From Janthinobacterium lividum (lineage in GTDB: Bacteria > Pseudomonadota > Gammaproteobacteria > Burkholderiales > Burkholderiaceae_D), in assembly GCF_011601275.1 (NCBI RefSeq), contig NZ_JAAOLY010000005.1, forward strand, positions 186,001 to 250,000: 64,000 nucleotides of DNA, given 5' to 3'. A program made the position numbers and the translations under genes. Each line of letters starts with the position of its first letter. The stretch's first letter is position 1. Below, one piece after another: positions 1 to 8,424 of the stretch. The notes beneath the pieces were generated by a model. It did no database searches. It saw only the letters and a list, made by a program, of their open reading frames with translations, and had not been told where the DNA came from.

Positions 1-933
1 GCGCTCGGCGCGCGCGCTGGCAGTCTGGTCTTCGGCCAGGCTGCCGCCCGCGATATTGCTGATGGTCAGGCGGTCGCGCACCTCATTGTCGGAAAATTCG
101 CTCACAAAAGAGCGCAAGAACCAGCTGTTGCCCGCTTCGGGACGGTAATCGAGGTTGATGGCCAGGGCGCCGCGCTTGCGCACGGGCAAGTAGTCGCGCA
201 ATTCCAGGCCCGACAATTTACCTTTGCTCCAGGCGCCGCCCGTTTCCACGTCGCTTGATCCAAACGAGCGCTTTTCCGCGCTCAGGCCCGCTGCCACGCC
301 CAGCTTGCCGTCGAGGAAGCGCTGGGCCCACAGGGCGCCGCCGCTGGGGCTGGTCTTGCCCGTCTTTTCATCGTAGCTGGCGCCCACATTGGCCGACAGC
401 AGCTTGCCCGGCAAGTCGAAGGCGGACAGCGATTTGACTTCGACCGTGGCGCCCAGCGAGTTGGCGTCCATTTCCGGCAGCAGGGTCTTCGAGACTTCCA
501 AGGTGCGGATCAGGCCGGCAGGCAGGATGTCGAGCGCCACGGCGCGGCGGCCCGCTTCCGGCGACGGCACGAGGGCGCCGTTGATGGTGACGGCGTTCAG
601 GTCCGGGCCCAGGCCGCGCACCGTGATGTAGCGGCCTTCGCCCTGGTCTCGCTGCACTGACACGCCCGGCAAGCGGGCCAGCGCCTCGGCCGCGTTTTTA
701 TCGGGCAAGCCGCCGATATCGTCGCTGCTGATGACGCTGATGATGTTGTCGGCTTTCTCTTGCGCGGCAATGGCGTTGCGCAGGCTGGCGCGCTGACCGC
801 TGACGACCACGGTGGCGGCCGGCTGGCCGTCCGCATCTTGCGCATGGCTTTGACCGCTGAAGCCGGCCATGATGCCGAGGGCCAGGGCCGTGAGGCGCAG
901 CGGGGAGGGGAACGAAGTGTGCATGGTTTTCAT
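1..933 (-). CDS. TonB-dependent receptor, N-terminal part (runs off the window)
   Basis: Outer-membrane gated channel for an unidentified ligand, powered by TonB-ExbBD. The first 311 codons are present; the barrel continues past base 1. Residues 1-31 form a signal peptide ending SHAQ, followed by a TonB-box-like stretch ATVVVSG near residues 40-46. The plug domain follows, with DKNAAEALARLPGVSVQR (about 78-95) and YITVRGLGPDLNAVTING (about 102-119). This is the plug style of the large Caulobacter/Xanthomonas-type receptors often used for carbohydrates or metal chelates. The start at 933 gives MKTMHTSF; a second ATG lies three codons in. The ligand cannot be named from the plug alone. Confidence 0.85.
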   Translation of the reverse strand, partial: MKTMHTSFPSPLRLTALALGIMAGFSGQSHAQDADGQPAATVVVSGQRASLRNAIAAQEKADNIISVISSDDIGGLPDKNAAEALARLPGVSVQRDQGEGRYITVRGLGPDLNAVTINGALVPSPEAGRRAVALDILPAGLIRTLEVSKTLLPEMDANSLGATVEVKSLSAFDLPGKLLSANVGASYDEKTGKTSPSGGALWAQRFLDGKLGVAAGLSAEKRSFGSSDVETGGAWSKGKLSGLELRDYLPVRKRGALAINLDYRPEAGNSWFLRSFVSEFSDNEVRDRLTISNIAGGSLAEDQTASARAER

Positions 934-1239
934 GAAGAGCTCGGTTAGAGGAAGGAACCGGGCGGATTCTAGGCAGCAAATATGACGGTTGCGTGACAGG
1001 CAAGGGCTTGCCACCTTGAAAACAACGGCCCATGACCGCTTTCCGGCCGGAAATGAACCGTGGTGAGCTGAAATGACCTGCCACGGCAGGGCGCATGGGC
1101 AATGGCTAGCCGGATTTGCATGGGAGGCCATGGTAATGCTGAGCCGTTTGCACCTGCCGCACGGGCGCGGGGCATGTCATCGTGCCGTCATGGGCGGGCG
1201 CTATCGTGGCGACAGCACCACTTTTAAAGGTTTTCCCAC
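934..1239. other. Intergenic region between divergent genes
   Basis: This 306-base gap separates the divergent TonB receptor and GGDEF-like gene, so it must carry both promoters. I see no recognisable operator, Fur box or strong -10/-35 pair. The only clear signal is a purine-rich AAAGG about ten bases before the start at 1240. Confidence 0.4.
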
Positions 1240-2142
1240 ATGCTGCCATTGCACCGTAACAGCCTGATTGCCGCCGCACTGGCCTTGCCCCTGTTCTTGT
1301 TCCTGTACGCCACGTTAGGGCACCCTAAACCGATTGCTATCTGGAAGTGGATGGATATCGTCTGCGAAGGCGGCACGGCCGTCATGGCGGGCGTCTGGTT
1401 TTTGTTTACCCTCAGCAGCCGCCCGCGCGGGCTGGTGACGAGTCTGATCGCCGGCGGCCTGTGCGCCATCATGCTGGGCTCCTGGGCCGATTGCCTGGAC
1501 GAATTCTTTGCCATCGACAAGAGCGCCGTGTGGGATAACTGGCTCGAAGGCTTGATTCCGTTTGGCATGCTGCTGGTGACGATTGGCATGTATTACTGGC
1601 GCCAGGAACAGTTTCGCCTGAACGAACACCTGCAAAAGCGCGAACGCCTGTTCCGCGACCACCGCGCCTTCGACCGCATCACGCAGCTGGCCGACGCCAG
1701 CTATCTGCGCACGCAGATGCGCCTGGAACAGGAACGTCGCCCCGGCCTTGATTGCGCGCTCGTCTTGCTCGATATCGACAGCTTTCACCTGATTAACCGC
1801 GAATACGGCCACCGCGAAGGCGACCGCGTGCTGCAAGCCGTGGGCCACATGCTGCTCTTGAACTTGCGCAATGACGATTTGTTGTGCCGCTATGCGGGTG
1901 ACCGCTTCGCCGTGCTGATGCCGGGCGTGTCGCGCGAGGATGCGGCCGTGAAGGCGCGCCACCTGTGCGCGATGGTGGGACAGATGCGCCACCATGCCAA
2001 CGACAACCGTGAAATCCGCTTGAGTCTGCGGCACGCGTGCTCGCTCACCGATGGCGTGCCGGAAGTGGTGTTGGCCGAGCTGAGCCGGGCCGTGGAGACG
2101 CCACGCTCCGGTGCCGGGATCAGTTCCGCTGCGCCTGCCTGA
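1240..2142 (+). CDS. Membrane protein with degenerate GGDEF domain
   Basis: The N-terminal 120 residues hold about four hydrophobic segments (roughly 8-27, 38-58, 65-82, 104-120). A short linker leads to a GGDEF-family domain (about 145-290). The metal-binding LLDIDSFHLIN motif (176-186) is kept, but the signature GGDEF reads AGDRF at 219-223, losing the first glycine and the glutamate. The inhibitory-site RxxD is intact as RNDD (210-213), exactly five residues before the signature. Family knowledge says such a domain probably does not make c-di-GMP but could still bind it, as PelD does. Its stop overlaps the AraC gene start by one base (TGATG), so the two are probably translationally coupled. 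Confidence 0.8.
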   Translation: MLPLHRNSLIAAALALPLFLFLYATLGHPKPIAIWKWMDIVCEGGTAVMAGVWFLFTLSSRPRGLVTSLIAGGLCAIMLGSWADCLDEFFAIDKSAVWDNWLEGLIPFGMLLVTIGMYYWRQEQFRLNEHLQKRERLFRDHRAFDRITQLADASYLRTQMRLEQERRPGLDCALVLLDIDSFHLINREYGHREGDRVLQAVGHMLLLNLRNDDLLCRYAGDRFAVLMPGVSREDAAVKARHLCAMVGQMRHHANDNREIRLSLRHACSLTDGVPEVVLAELSRAVETPRSGAGISSAAPA

Positions 2143-3167
2143 TGCCGCTGAACCAGCAAGGCGACCCCAGCATCGCGGCCCATCACCAGCCGGCGCTGGT
2201 GCTCGATTACGCACGCAGCCGGGAGCTGGCCGTGACGCCGTTGCTCAAGGGCACGGGCCTCGATGGCGTCGCGCTGCCGTCCGCGGAAAGCCAGGTCAGC
2301 GCCGCGCAATACCTGCAATTGCTGGCCAACGTGGCGCGCGGCCTGGACAGCGCCGACACGAGCTTCATGCTGGGCCAGCAAATGCTGCCCGGCCATTACG
2401 GTGCCGCCAGCCATGCCTTGCTGCAGGCGCAGAATCTGCGCCAGGCCTTGACCATGCTATGCGACTTTCATACCTTGCTGTGTCCGCTGCTGCAACCGCG
2501 CTTGCGCGGGGCGGGCGACATGCACGTGCTGTACTGGGTCGACGCGTTCGGCGCGCCGAGCCAGCTGCCATTTCTCGTGGAAATGCACATGACGGCGCTG
2601 GCGGCCATGTGCCGCTGGCTGGCCGGAGAGTCCTTGCCTTGGCGCTTCTGCTTCAACCGCGCGCGGCCCCGCCACGTGGAGCAGCATGAGGTGCACCTGG
2701 GCCAGGCCCTGCGTTTTGATTGCCAGGTCGACGCCATGCTCATCGATTCCAGCTGGCTGGATAAACCCTGGCCGCGCGGCAATGCCACGGCGGCCGCGCT
2801 GGCCTTGCGCGCGGCGGCCCTGGCGCCCGTGCCGGCGGCCAGTCTGCTCGGCGCGCTGTACGACTATCTGCTGGCCAATATCCGCTGCGCGCCGACTCTG
2901 GAGCGCACGGCGCAGGAATTCGGCGTCAGTCCCGCCACCATGAAGCGTCACCTGGCGCGCCATGGCACGCATTTCCAGGCCGAGCTGGACCAGGTGCGCG
3001 CGCACAAGGCCATCTATCTGTTCCAGGCGCATGGCTACGACAACGACGCCGTGGCCGCCTACCTCGGCTTTCATGATGCCACCAACTTTCGCCGCTCGTT
3101 CAAGCGCTGGACGGGGCAAACGCCGCAGTTGCTGCGTCATGCGCTGGCCCTGTTCGTCGCGGGATGA
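2142..3167 (+). CDS. AraC-family transcriptional regulator
   Basis: A 341-residue regulator. The N-terminal two thirds resemble the AraC-type ligand-binding domain of the OruR/ArgR-like group (YLQLLANVARGLDSADTSF near 50-68; FHTLLCPLLQPRL near 110). The C-terminal 90 residues form the double helix-turn-helix with TLERTAQEFGVSPATMKRHL and the family signature DAVAAYLGFHDATNFRRSFK, ending RWTGQTPQLLR. The start at 2142 overlaps the upstream stop, giving a two-gene operon with the degenerate GGDEF protein. This may link c-di-GMP or membrane sensing to transcription, although no contact is shown by sequence. The gene ends just before a hairpin terminator. Its target is unknown; the quorum operon 264 bases downstream is one candidate. 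Confidence 0.85.
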   Translation: MPLNQQGDPSIAAHHQPALVLDYARSRELAVTPLLKGTGLDGVALPSAESQVSAAQYLQLLANVARGLDSADTSFMLGQQMLPGHYGAASHALLQAQNLRQALTMLCDFHTLLCPLLQPRLRGAGDMHVLYWVDAFGAPSQLPFLVEMHMTALAAMCRWLAGESLPWRFCFNRARPRHVEQHEVHLGQALRFDCQVDAMLIDSSWLDKPWPRGNATAAALALRAAALAPVPAASLLGALYDYLLANIRCAPTLERTAQEFGVSPATMKRHLARHGTHFQAELDQVRAHKAIYLFQAHGYDNDAVAAYLGFHDATNFRRSFKRWTGQTPQLLRHALALFVAG

Positions 3168-3191
3168 GCGGCGGCGTTGCGCGCCAGCGCC

Positions 3192-3225
3192 ACGGGCAGT
3201 TGTTCCTGAGGGAACAATTGCCCGT
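3192..3225 (+). terminator. Stem-loop after the AraC gene
   Basis: A 15-base-pair stem (3192-3206 with 3211-3225) contains one G-U pair and closes a TGAG tetraloop. It starts 25 bases after the AraC stop. The T-run after it is poor (TTCTGCT), so termination may be inefficient or Rho-assisted. Confidence 0.55.
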
Positions 3226-3289
3226 TCTGCTACATCCATAGTACACTCGATCAGAGAGCGAACAGACGCGCTTTGAGGCGCTCCGGCAC

Positions 3290-3329
3290 GGCGTCGCGCG
3301 ACGCCGCAATACCGCCATTGCGATGGCGG
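3290..3329. promoter_or_regulatory. Palindrome and hairpin in the phcB leader
   Basis: 3290-3305 is a perfect 16-base palindrome (GGCGTCGC/GCGACGCC). Six bases later 3312-3329 forms a 7-bp hairpin, CCGCCAT-TGCG-ATGGCGG. Both lie about 100-140 bases before the GTG start of the methyltransferase, in the promoter or 5' leader of the quorum operon. This could be a dimeric regulator site or a structured leader; the sequence does not decide. Confidence 0.35.
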
Positions 3330-3431
3330 CGCCGGCGGCAAACGACTGGTGTGCCGTGCCTTAACCCAGCCTGGAATCTGGTGTCACCAGTGTGGTGCGC
3401 CGGAAACCGGGCAACTTGATAATGCTCAATC

Positions 3432-4826
3432 GTGTATTCACAATCGCAGATCGATCCAGTCGTCAGTTTCCGCAACACCCAAGGTGAGGCGGTGCGCGGC
3501 ACGATTTTCAACTTGCAGCGCAATTCGCTCGTCATGGAAATCTACAATCCATACTCGATTGTGCAGGTCAGCGAGGTGCTCAATGACGTGACGGTGCGCA
3601 TGGGGGCGAAGAACGCCTACGTGGGCAAGGCCGTCGTCATCAGCAGCGTCAACACGGGCCTGACCGCCATCGTTTCCGTGACCCTGATCGACGAGTGGCG
3701 CGAGCTGAGCGACGTGGTCGTCGTCAAGGGCGCCGTATTGAAAGAGTCCAGCGCTTTCGTCGCCGGCTGGGGCGAGCGCTTCCGCATCCGCCGCGACTAC
3801 CAGATCGTCGTCAACGAAATGCGCGCCTTTCTGTCGGAAGTGGCGCGCTGGGTCGAGCAGGTCGACTTGTCCGATTCGCTGCCCAAGGAAAACGGCCGGT
3901 TGCGCCCCGATATCTTCGACGAGCTGGCCTTGCCGCTGATGGAGCAGACCCAGCTTTACTTGCGCCAGCTCGAGGTGGAAGCCTCGCTCGTCGAGGAAGA
4001 GCGGGCGCCGGCCCACCGCGCGTTCGCCCAGGCGGCCTTGCACCCCCTGATCCTGCGCGCACCGTTCGTCTTTCGCACGTTTACCAAGCCGCTCGGCTAT
4101 GCGGGCGACTACCAGATGGTCAACCAGCTGCTCGACGATCCGCGCCAGGGTCCGAGCACGTATTTTCAGATCGTCAATGCCGCCTTCCTGCAGGCGGCCG
4201 TCGCCACGGCGCACCGCAACCGCATCGATATCCTGACGGAATTCCTGTCACAAAAGGCGGCCGCGGCGCGCGCCGCCGGGCGCATATATAAAGTGCTCAA
4301 CGTGGGCTGCGGGCCGGCCATCGAGGTGCAACGTTTCCTCGAGACGTGCCCCGACGCGCAGTGGCTGGCGTTCGAGCTGGTCGACTTCAGCAGCGAAACC
4401 CTGGACTGGACGCGCGCGCGCCTGACGACGATCATGCAGCGCACGGGGCGCGTGGTGGAAATCGATTATGTGCATGACTCGGTGCACAACCTGCTCAAGC
4501 GCCGCCATGGCTCGGGCGCGACGGGTTTGCCCGGAAGTTTCGACGCCGTGTATTGCGCCGGCCTGTTCGACTACCTGTCCGATAAAGTGTGTGCGCGCCT
4601 GCTGATGCACTTCGCTTCGCGCGTGGGGCCAGGCGGGCGCCTGCTGGTGACGAATGTGCACGCGAACAATCCCGGCAAGTTCGGCATGGAGCATTTGCTG
4701 GAGTGGCATCTGATTTACCGCAATGAAGAGGGCCTGTCGGCCCTGCTGCCCGAACACGCGACCAACCCGCAGATCTATGTCGACGCCACGGGCGTGAATG
4801 TGTTTGCGGAAGTGAGCATACCTTGA
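3432..4826 (+). CDS. phcB: PhcB-like SAM methyltransferase, predicted quorum signal synthase
   Basis: Predicted to methylate a 3-hydroxy fatty acid to a methyl ester signal (3-OH PAME/MAME in Ralstonia). Length is 464 residues, close to my recollection of PhcB. Residues 1-90 form a beta-rich PilZ-like domain (AVRGTIFNLQRNSLVMEIYN). A helical middle follows, then a class I SAM-binding fold with VLNVGCGPAIEVQRF (about 288-302) and FDAVYCAGLFDYL later. It starts with GTG at 3432 and has no clear ribosome site. It leads a four-gene run with 1-8 base overlaps or contacts in the order methyltransferase, sensor kinase, receiver-kinase, receiver. That order, more than the single protein, supports PhcB. 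Signal identity is inference. Confidence 0.75.
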   Translation: MYSQSQIDPVVSFRNTQGEAVRGTIFNLQRNSLVMEIYNPYSIVQVSEVLNDVTVRMGAKNAYVGKAVVISSVNTGLTAIVSVTLIDEWRELSDVVVVKGAVLKESSAFVAGWGERFRIRRDYQIVVNEMRAFLSEVARWVEQVDLSDSLPKENGRLRPDIFDELALPLMEQTQLYLRQLEVEASLVEEERAPAHRAFAQAALHPLILRAPFVFRTFTKPLGYAGDYQMVNQLLDDPRQGPSTYFQIVNAAFLQAAVATAHRNRIDILTEFLSQKAAAARAAGRIYKVLNVGCGPAIEVQRFLETCPDAQWLAFELVDFSSETLDWTRARLTTIMQRTGRVVEIDYVHDSVHNLLKRRHGSGATGLPGSFDAVYCAGLFDYLSDKVCARLLMHFASRVGPGGRLLVTNVHANNPGKFGMEHLLEWHLIYRNEEGLSALLPEHATNPQIYVDATGVNVFAEVSIP

Positions 4827-6169
4827 TGGATACGCCAGGCCTGCACGCCGGCTACACGGCCGTTCTGCGCGACTTCCGCCTTGAATTTAGCCGCGGCGGG
4901 GCCTACACGGGCATCGTGCTGATCCTGCTGGGCATGGGCCTCGATTCGGCCCTGTATCCGGACAAGCAGTCGGCGTTCACCAGTGCGCGCATCGTCGTGT
5001 CGGTGCTGATCTTTTGTGTCGTGCTGGCCATGCGCACGCGCTGGGCGCAGGACCGCATCCAGGGACTGACGTTCGTCTGGCTGATCCTGCCGCAAATCAT
5101 GATCGCCTGGATGATTGCCGTCACGGAAGGCGCCACCTCGATCTATTACGTGGGCATGACCCTGGCCATCTATTCCTCGGGCATCGTGCTGGCCTTCGGC
5201 CTGTGGCAAAACATGGTCTTCGGCGCCATTTCCTGCCTGCTGTACGTGGGGGCCTGCGCCTGGCATGCGGGCGGCTTCGATCTGCCGGGCACGTTTGTCG
5301 TCAACTGCCTGTTCCTCATCATGTCGGCCAGCATCAGCGCCGTATTTACCTATTTCAATGAGCGCGCCCGTTTCATGCTGTTCCAGCTGAAGGCGGAAGT
5401 GGCGCAAAAGAACACGCAGCTGGAAGAAACCAACAAAAGCCTGGCCGATATCAAGGGCCAGATGCTGCAGCAGGAGAAAATGGCCGCCATCGGCACCCTG
5501 GCTGCCGGCATGCTGCATGAAGTGAACAATCCCGTCAATTTCTGCATGATGGCCATCGAGGTGGCCATCGAAGACCCGGCCGCCAAGCAAAGCGCGCTGG
5601 TCAGCGAATGCCTGGCTGACGCCAAGCAGGGCATGCTGCGCGTGCAGCACATCGTGTCCGACTTGAAGACTTTTGCCTACCGCAAGAGCGGCAATCAGCT
5701 CGAAACGGGGCACTTCCAGTTCCGCAGCGCGCTCGACGCGGCCATCCGCCTGGTGGGGCATGAGACGAAAAATGTCAGCATCAGCCACGACTTGCCGGTC
5801 GACACCCTGGTGCGCGGCGACGAAGCGGCCATCGTGGGCGTGCTGATCAATTTGCTGGGCAATGCCGTGCTGTCCATGCGCAAGGGCAATGCGCCGCCGT
5901 TCGAGATCCGCATCACGGCCCACTGGGATGACAACCGCTTGCGTATCAGCGTGCGCGACAACGGCCCCGGCATCGCGCCGGAAAACCTGGCGCGCGTGTT
6001 CGAACCGTTCTTCACGACGCGCGAAGTGGGACAGGGCCTGGGCCTGGGCCTGAGCATCAGCTATGGCGTGATCGAGCGCCACGGCGGCACCCTGAGCGCC
6101 GAAAGCGAGCTGGGCGTTTGGGCCAGCATGAATTTCGACCTGCAGCGCTCCGACTGGGAGGGCCGTTAG
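4826..6169 (+). CDS. phcS: PhcS-like membrane sensor histidine kinase
   Basis: Likely receptor kinase for the methyl-ester signal. Residues 25-180 contain five to six hydrophobic helices with no large periplasmic domain, which fits a hydrophobic ligand. A coiled coil follows (about 185-215). The H-box is AAGMLHEVNNPVNF with His231; the N-box is LINLLGNAVLSM, and the G-boxes are DNGPGIAPENLARVFEPFF and GLGLGLSI. The start was set at the ATG that overlaps the phcB stop by one base; a TTG lies one codon earlier. It sits directly before the receiver-kinase gene, its probable phosphotransfer partner. Length is 447 residues. Confidence 0.75.
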   Translation: MDTPGLHAGYTAVLRDFRLEFSRGGAYTGIVLILLGMGLDSALYPDKQSAFTSARIVVSVLIFCVVLAMRTRWAQDRIQGLTFVWLILPQIMIAWMIAVTEGATSIYYVGMTLAIYSSGIVLAFGLWQNMVFGAISCLLYVGACAWHAGGFDLPGTFVVNCLFLIMSASISAVFTYFNERARFMLFQLKAEVAQKNTQLEETNKSLADIKGQMLQQEKMAAIGTLAAGMLHEVNNPVNFCMMAIEVAIEDPAAKQSALVSECLADAKQGMLRVQHIVSDLKTFAYRKSGNQLETGHFQFRSALDAAIRLVGHETKNVSISHDLPVDTLVRGDEAAIVGVLINLLGNAVLSMRKGNAPPFEIRITAHWDDNRLRISVRDNGPGIAPENLARVFEPFFTTREVGQGLGLGLSISYGVIERHGGTLSAESELGVWASMNFDLQRSDWEGR

Positions 6170-6170
6170 C

Positions 6171-7268
6171 ATGGACAGCGATAGCCGCGCCAGCGTGCTG
6201 TATGTGGACGACGAGGCGCTTGCCTGCAAGTATTTCGAGCGCGCCGCCGGCCCCCGCTACCGGGTGCTGACGGCGTCCGGCGTCGATGCGGCGCTGGCCT
6301 TGCTGGCGGAAAACGGCGCCCACGTCGACGTGCTGGTCACCGATTACCGCATGCCGGACCGCCTGGGCAGCGAATTGCTGCAGGAAGTGGCGCAGCGCTA
6401 TCCGCACATCGTCTGCATGCTCGTCACCGCCTATGCGGACAAGGACGTGCTGCTGGAACTGATCAACGGCGGCTCGCTGTTCCGCCTGCTGGAAAAGCCG
6501 CTCGACCTGAACGCCATGCATACGGCGCTGCAACTGGCCGTGCAGACAGGACGCGAGCGCGCCGCGCGCCGACAGGGGCTGGTGGCGATGGAAGAATCGC
6601 TGGCCTTCCTCGCGCATGAATTGAACACGCCGCTGGCGGCCATCGCCAATTTCGCGCGCGGCATCGAACGGCGCGCGCAGGACGGCTCGGCACCGCAGGC
6701 CGAGATCGGTGAAGCGGCGGCCCTGATGCACGATAATGCGCGCTATTGTTTGTCCGTGCTGGCCAGCTTTGTCGACACGGTGCGCCTGGCCAGTGCCGGC
6801 CCCGGCATGCAGGGCGGCCGCCGCGCGGGCAGCGCGCGCCAGTTGCTGGCAGCCTTGCTTGACAGCTATCCCCTGAGCGCGGCCCAGCGCGCCGCCATCA
6901 CGGTCGAGCAGGGCGAGGATTTTGCCATTGCCGAGTCGCCCAACTGCGTCGCGCTGATCCTGTCGTCCGTGCTGGCGAATGCCTTGCGCTCGGCCGGCGA
7001 GCAAGCCCATCCAGCGATCGGCATCCGCATCGATGCCGGCCGCATCACGGTGCGCGACAACGGTCCCGGTATCGCCCCCGAGATTGTCGAGCAGCTGTTG
7101 ATCGACCCCGTCAGTGCCGGCGGCGATGAAGGCAAGGGCTGGGGCATGGTGTTCTGCCACCGCATGATGCAGTCGTTCGGCGGCAACCTCGATATCGCCA
7201 CCGAGTGTGGCAGTGCCACCACGGTAACCCTGAATTTTCCAGTACACATAAGGAACGAGCATGATTGA
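6171..7268 (+). CDS. phcR: PhcR-like response regulator with histidine-kinase output
   Basis: The N-terminal receiver domain (1-125) has YVDDEA, phosphoacceptor Asp58 in VLVTDYRMPD and the LLEKPLD lysine motif. The C-terminal half is a histidine-kinase module with FLAHELNTPLAAI (His149), a DNGPGIAPE ATP-lid region and GWGMVFCHRMMQSFGG. Receiver-plus-kinase with no DNA-binding domain is the unusual architecture described for Ralstonia PhcR, which relays the signal to control PhcA activity. One base separates it from phcS and it overlaps the next gene by 8 bases. No phcA-like LysR gene is in the window, so the regulated target lies elsewhere. Confidence 0.75.
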   Translation: MDSDSRASVLYVDDEALACKYFERAAGPRYRVLTASGVDAALALLAENGAHVDVLVTDYRMPDRLGSELLQEVAQRYPHIVCMLVTAYADKDVLLELINGGSLFRLLEKPLDLNAMHTALQLAVQTGRERAARRQGLVAMEESLAFLAHELNTPLAAIANFARGIERRAQDGSAPQAEIGEAAALMHDNARYCLSVLASFVDTVRLASAGPGMQGGRRAGSARQLLAALLDSYPLSAAQRAAITVEQGEDFAIAESPNCVALILSSVLANALRSAGEQAHPAIGIRIDAGRITVRDNGPGIAPEIVEQLLIDPVSAGGDEGKGWGMVFCHRMMQSFGGNLDIATECGSATTVTLNFPVHIRNEHD

Positions 7269-8274
7269 CGCCAATCTGCGTTTGCCGGCTCAGCGTGAGC
7301 CGACGCAAGGCTTGCCGACGATACTCTATGTCGATGACGAGGCCAACGCCCTCAAATATTTCCAGCGCGCCATCGCGCCGCTGGCCGACGTGCTGACGGC
7401 CACCTCGGTCGAGGAAGGCAAGCGCATCCTCGACGAGCAGGCCGACCGCATCGCCGTGCTGGTGTCGGACCAGCGCATGCCCGGCGCGTATGGCAACGAG
7501 CTGCTGTCGTATTGCTGGGACCGCCATCCGCACATCGTGCGCATCCTGACTACCGCGTATTCCGAACTCGAGCACACGGTAGAAGCCGTCAACCAGGGGC
7601 AGATTCACCGCTACATCCAGAAGCCGTGGGATATCGCGGCGCTGCGCATGGAATTGAAACAGGCGCTGGAACTGGCGCGGCTGCGCAACGAACACGCGCA
7701 ATTGCTGCGTGAAAAGCTGATGGTGCGCCAGCGGCAAGCCGTCGCCAACCGCATCGGCACCCTGTACGCTCTGTGCGCCAGCCTGGCTGGTCCGGAACAG
7801 CAATTGCCCGTGGAAGCGTATTTGTCGGCGGCACTGACGGCCGGCGTCACGCCACCCGAGCCGGACTGGCTGCTGATGGATTATGCCGACCTGGTCAGTT
7901 CGGAAGCCTTCCGCGGCACGGCGTTTGCCGCCGCCGTGCGCCTGCAGCTCGATACGCTCGAGCGCGAACATCCGGGACGCGGCGTGGAGCAGGCCATCGA
8001 CATGCTGCTGCCCGTGTTTGGCGCGTCGCTGCAGAATCAGGGCGGCACGGCGCTGTTCCTCGACGCACGCCTGCTGACGGAATTCCTGGAAACGCCGACC
8101 ACCACGCCCGTCTCGGCCATCCACGCCTTCTGGCTGGCCAGCCTGCTATGGCTGGCGCGGCGCGGATGGTCGCTGCAGCTGAGCAAGACGGAACAGGGCT
8201 TGCAGGGCAAGGTGGTGCAGGCGGAACCGGCGCTTACACCGGATCACCTAGCGGCCTGGATCGAGCAGTTTTAA
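7261..8274 (+). CDS. phcQ: PhcQ-like response regulator
   Basis: The receiver domain (about 18-140) has ILYVDDEA, Asp70 in VLVSDQRMPG, ILTTAYSELEHTVEAVN and the KPWD motif typical of RpfG/PhcQ-type receivers. A coiled-coil linker and a 170-residue C-terminal region of no family I recognise follow (LLPVFGASLQNQGGTALFL). There is no HTH, HD-GYP or GGDEF motif, so output is probably through protein contact. It is the last gene of the phc-like operon; the 8-base overlap with the preceding gene implies coupled translation. Length is 337 residues. Confidence 0.7.
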   Translation: MIDANLRLPAQREPTQGLPTILYVDDEANALKYFQRAIAPLADVLTATSVEEGKRILDEQADRIAVLVSDQRMPGAYGNELLSYCWDRHPHIVRILTTAYSELEHTVEAVNQGQIHRYIQKPWDIAALRMELKQALELARLRNEHAQLLREKLMVRQRQAVANRIGTLYALCASLAGPEQQLPVEAYLSAALTAGVTPPEPDWLLMDYADLVSSEAFRGTAFAAAVRLQLDTLEREHPGRGVEQAIDMLLPVFGASLQNQGGTALFLDARLLTEFLETPTTTPVSAIHAFWLASLLWLARRGWSLQLSKTEQGLQGKVVQAEPALTPDHLAAWIEQF

Positions 8275-8396
8275 GTGGGCGGCCCCCTTTTCACCAGCCT
8301 GAATGGTACGGGCGGCGTAAAGGGCGGTTTATTTCCATGCGGCTGATCGCCAATTTAACATTCAAATAACTTTATTTATTGCATTAGTCAATATAA

Positions 8397-8421
8397 AATA
8401 GCAATTTATTTTATTGCTATT
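8397..8421. promoter_or_regulatory. Inverted repeat at the start of a low-GC gene
   Basis: A perfect 9-bp inverted repeat, AATAGCAAT/ATTGCTATT with a 7-base AT spacer, ends three bases before the ATG at 8425. It occupies the space where a ribosome-binding site should be, and no GGAG-like element is visible. It lies in a markedly AT-rich stretch (about 8350-8424). It could be an operator or an RNA hairpin limiting translation. Confidence 0.4.
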
Positions 8422-8424
8422 CAA

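Noticed and set aside
4775..6229. Long minus-strand frame opposite phcS
   Set aside because: The sense frame has H-, N- and G-boxes and coupled start; the antisense is a GC-skew artefact.
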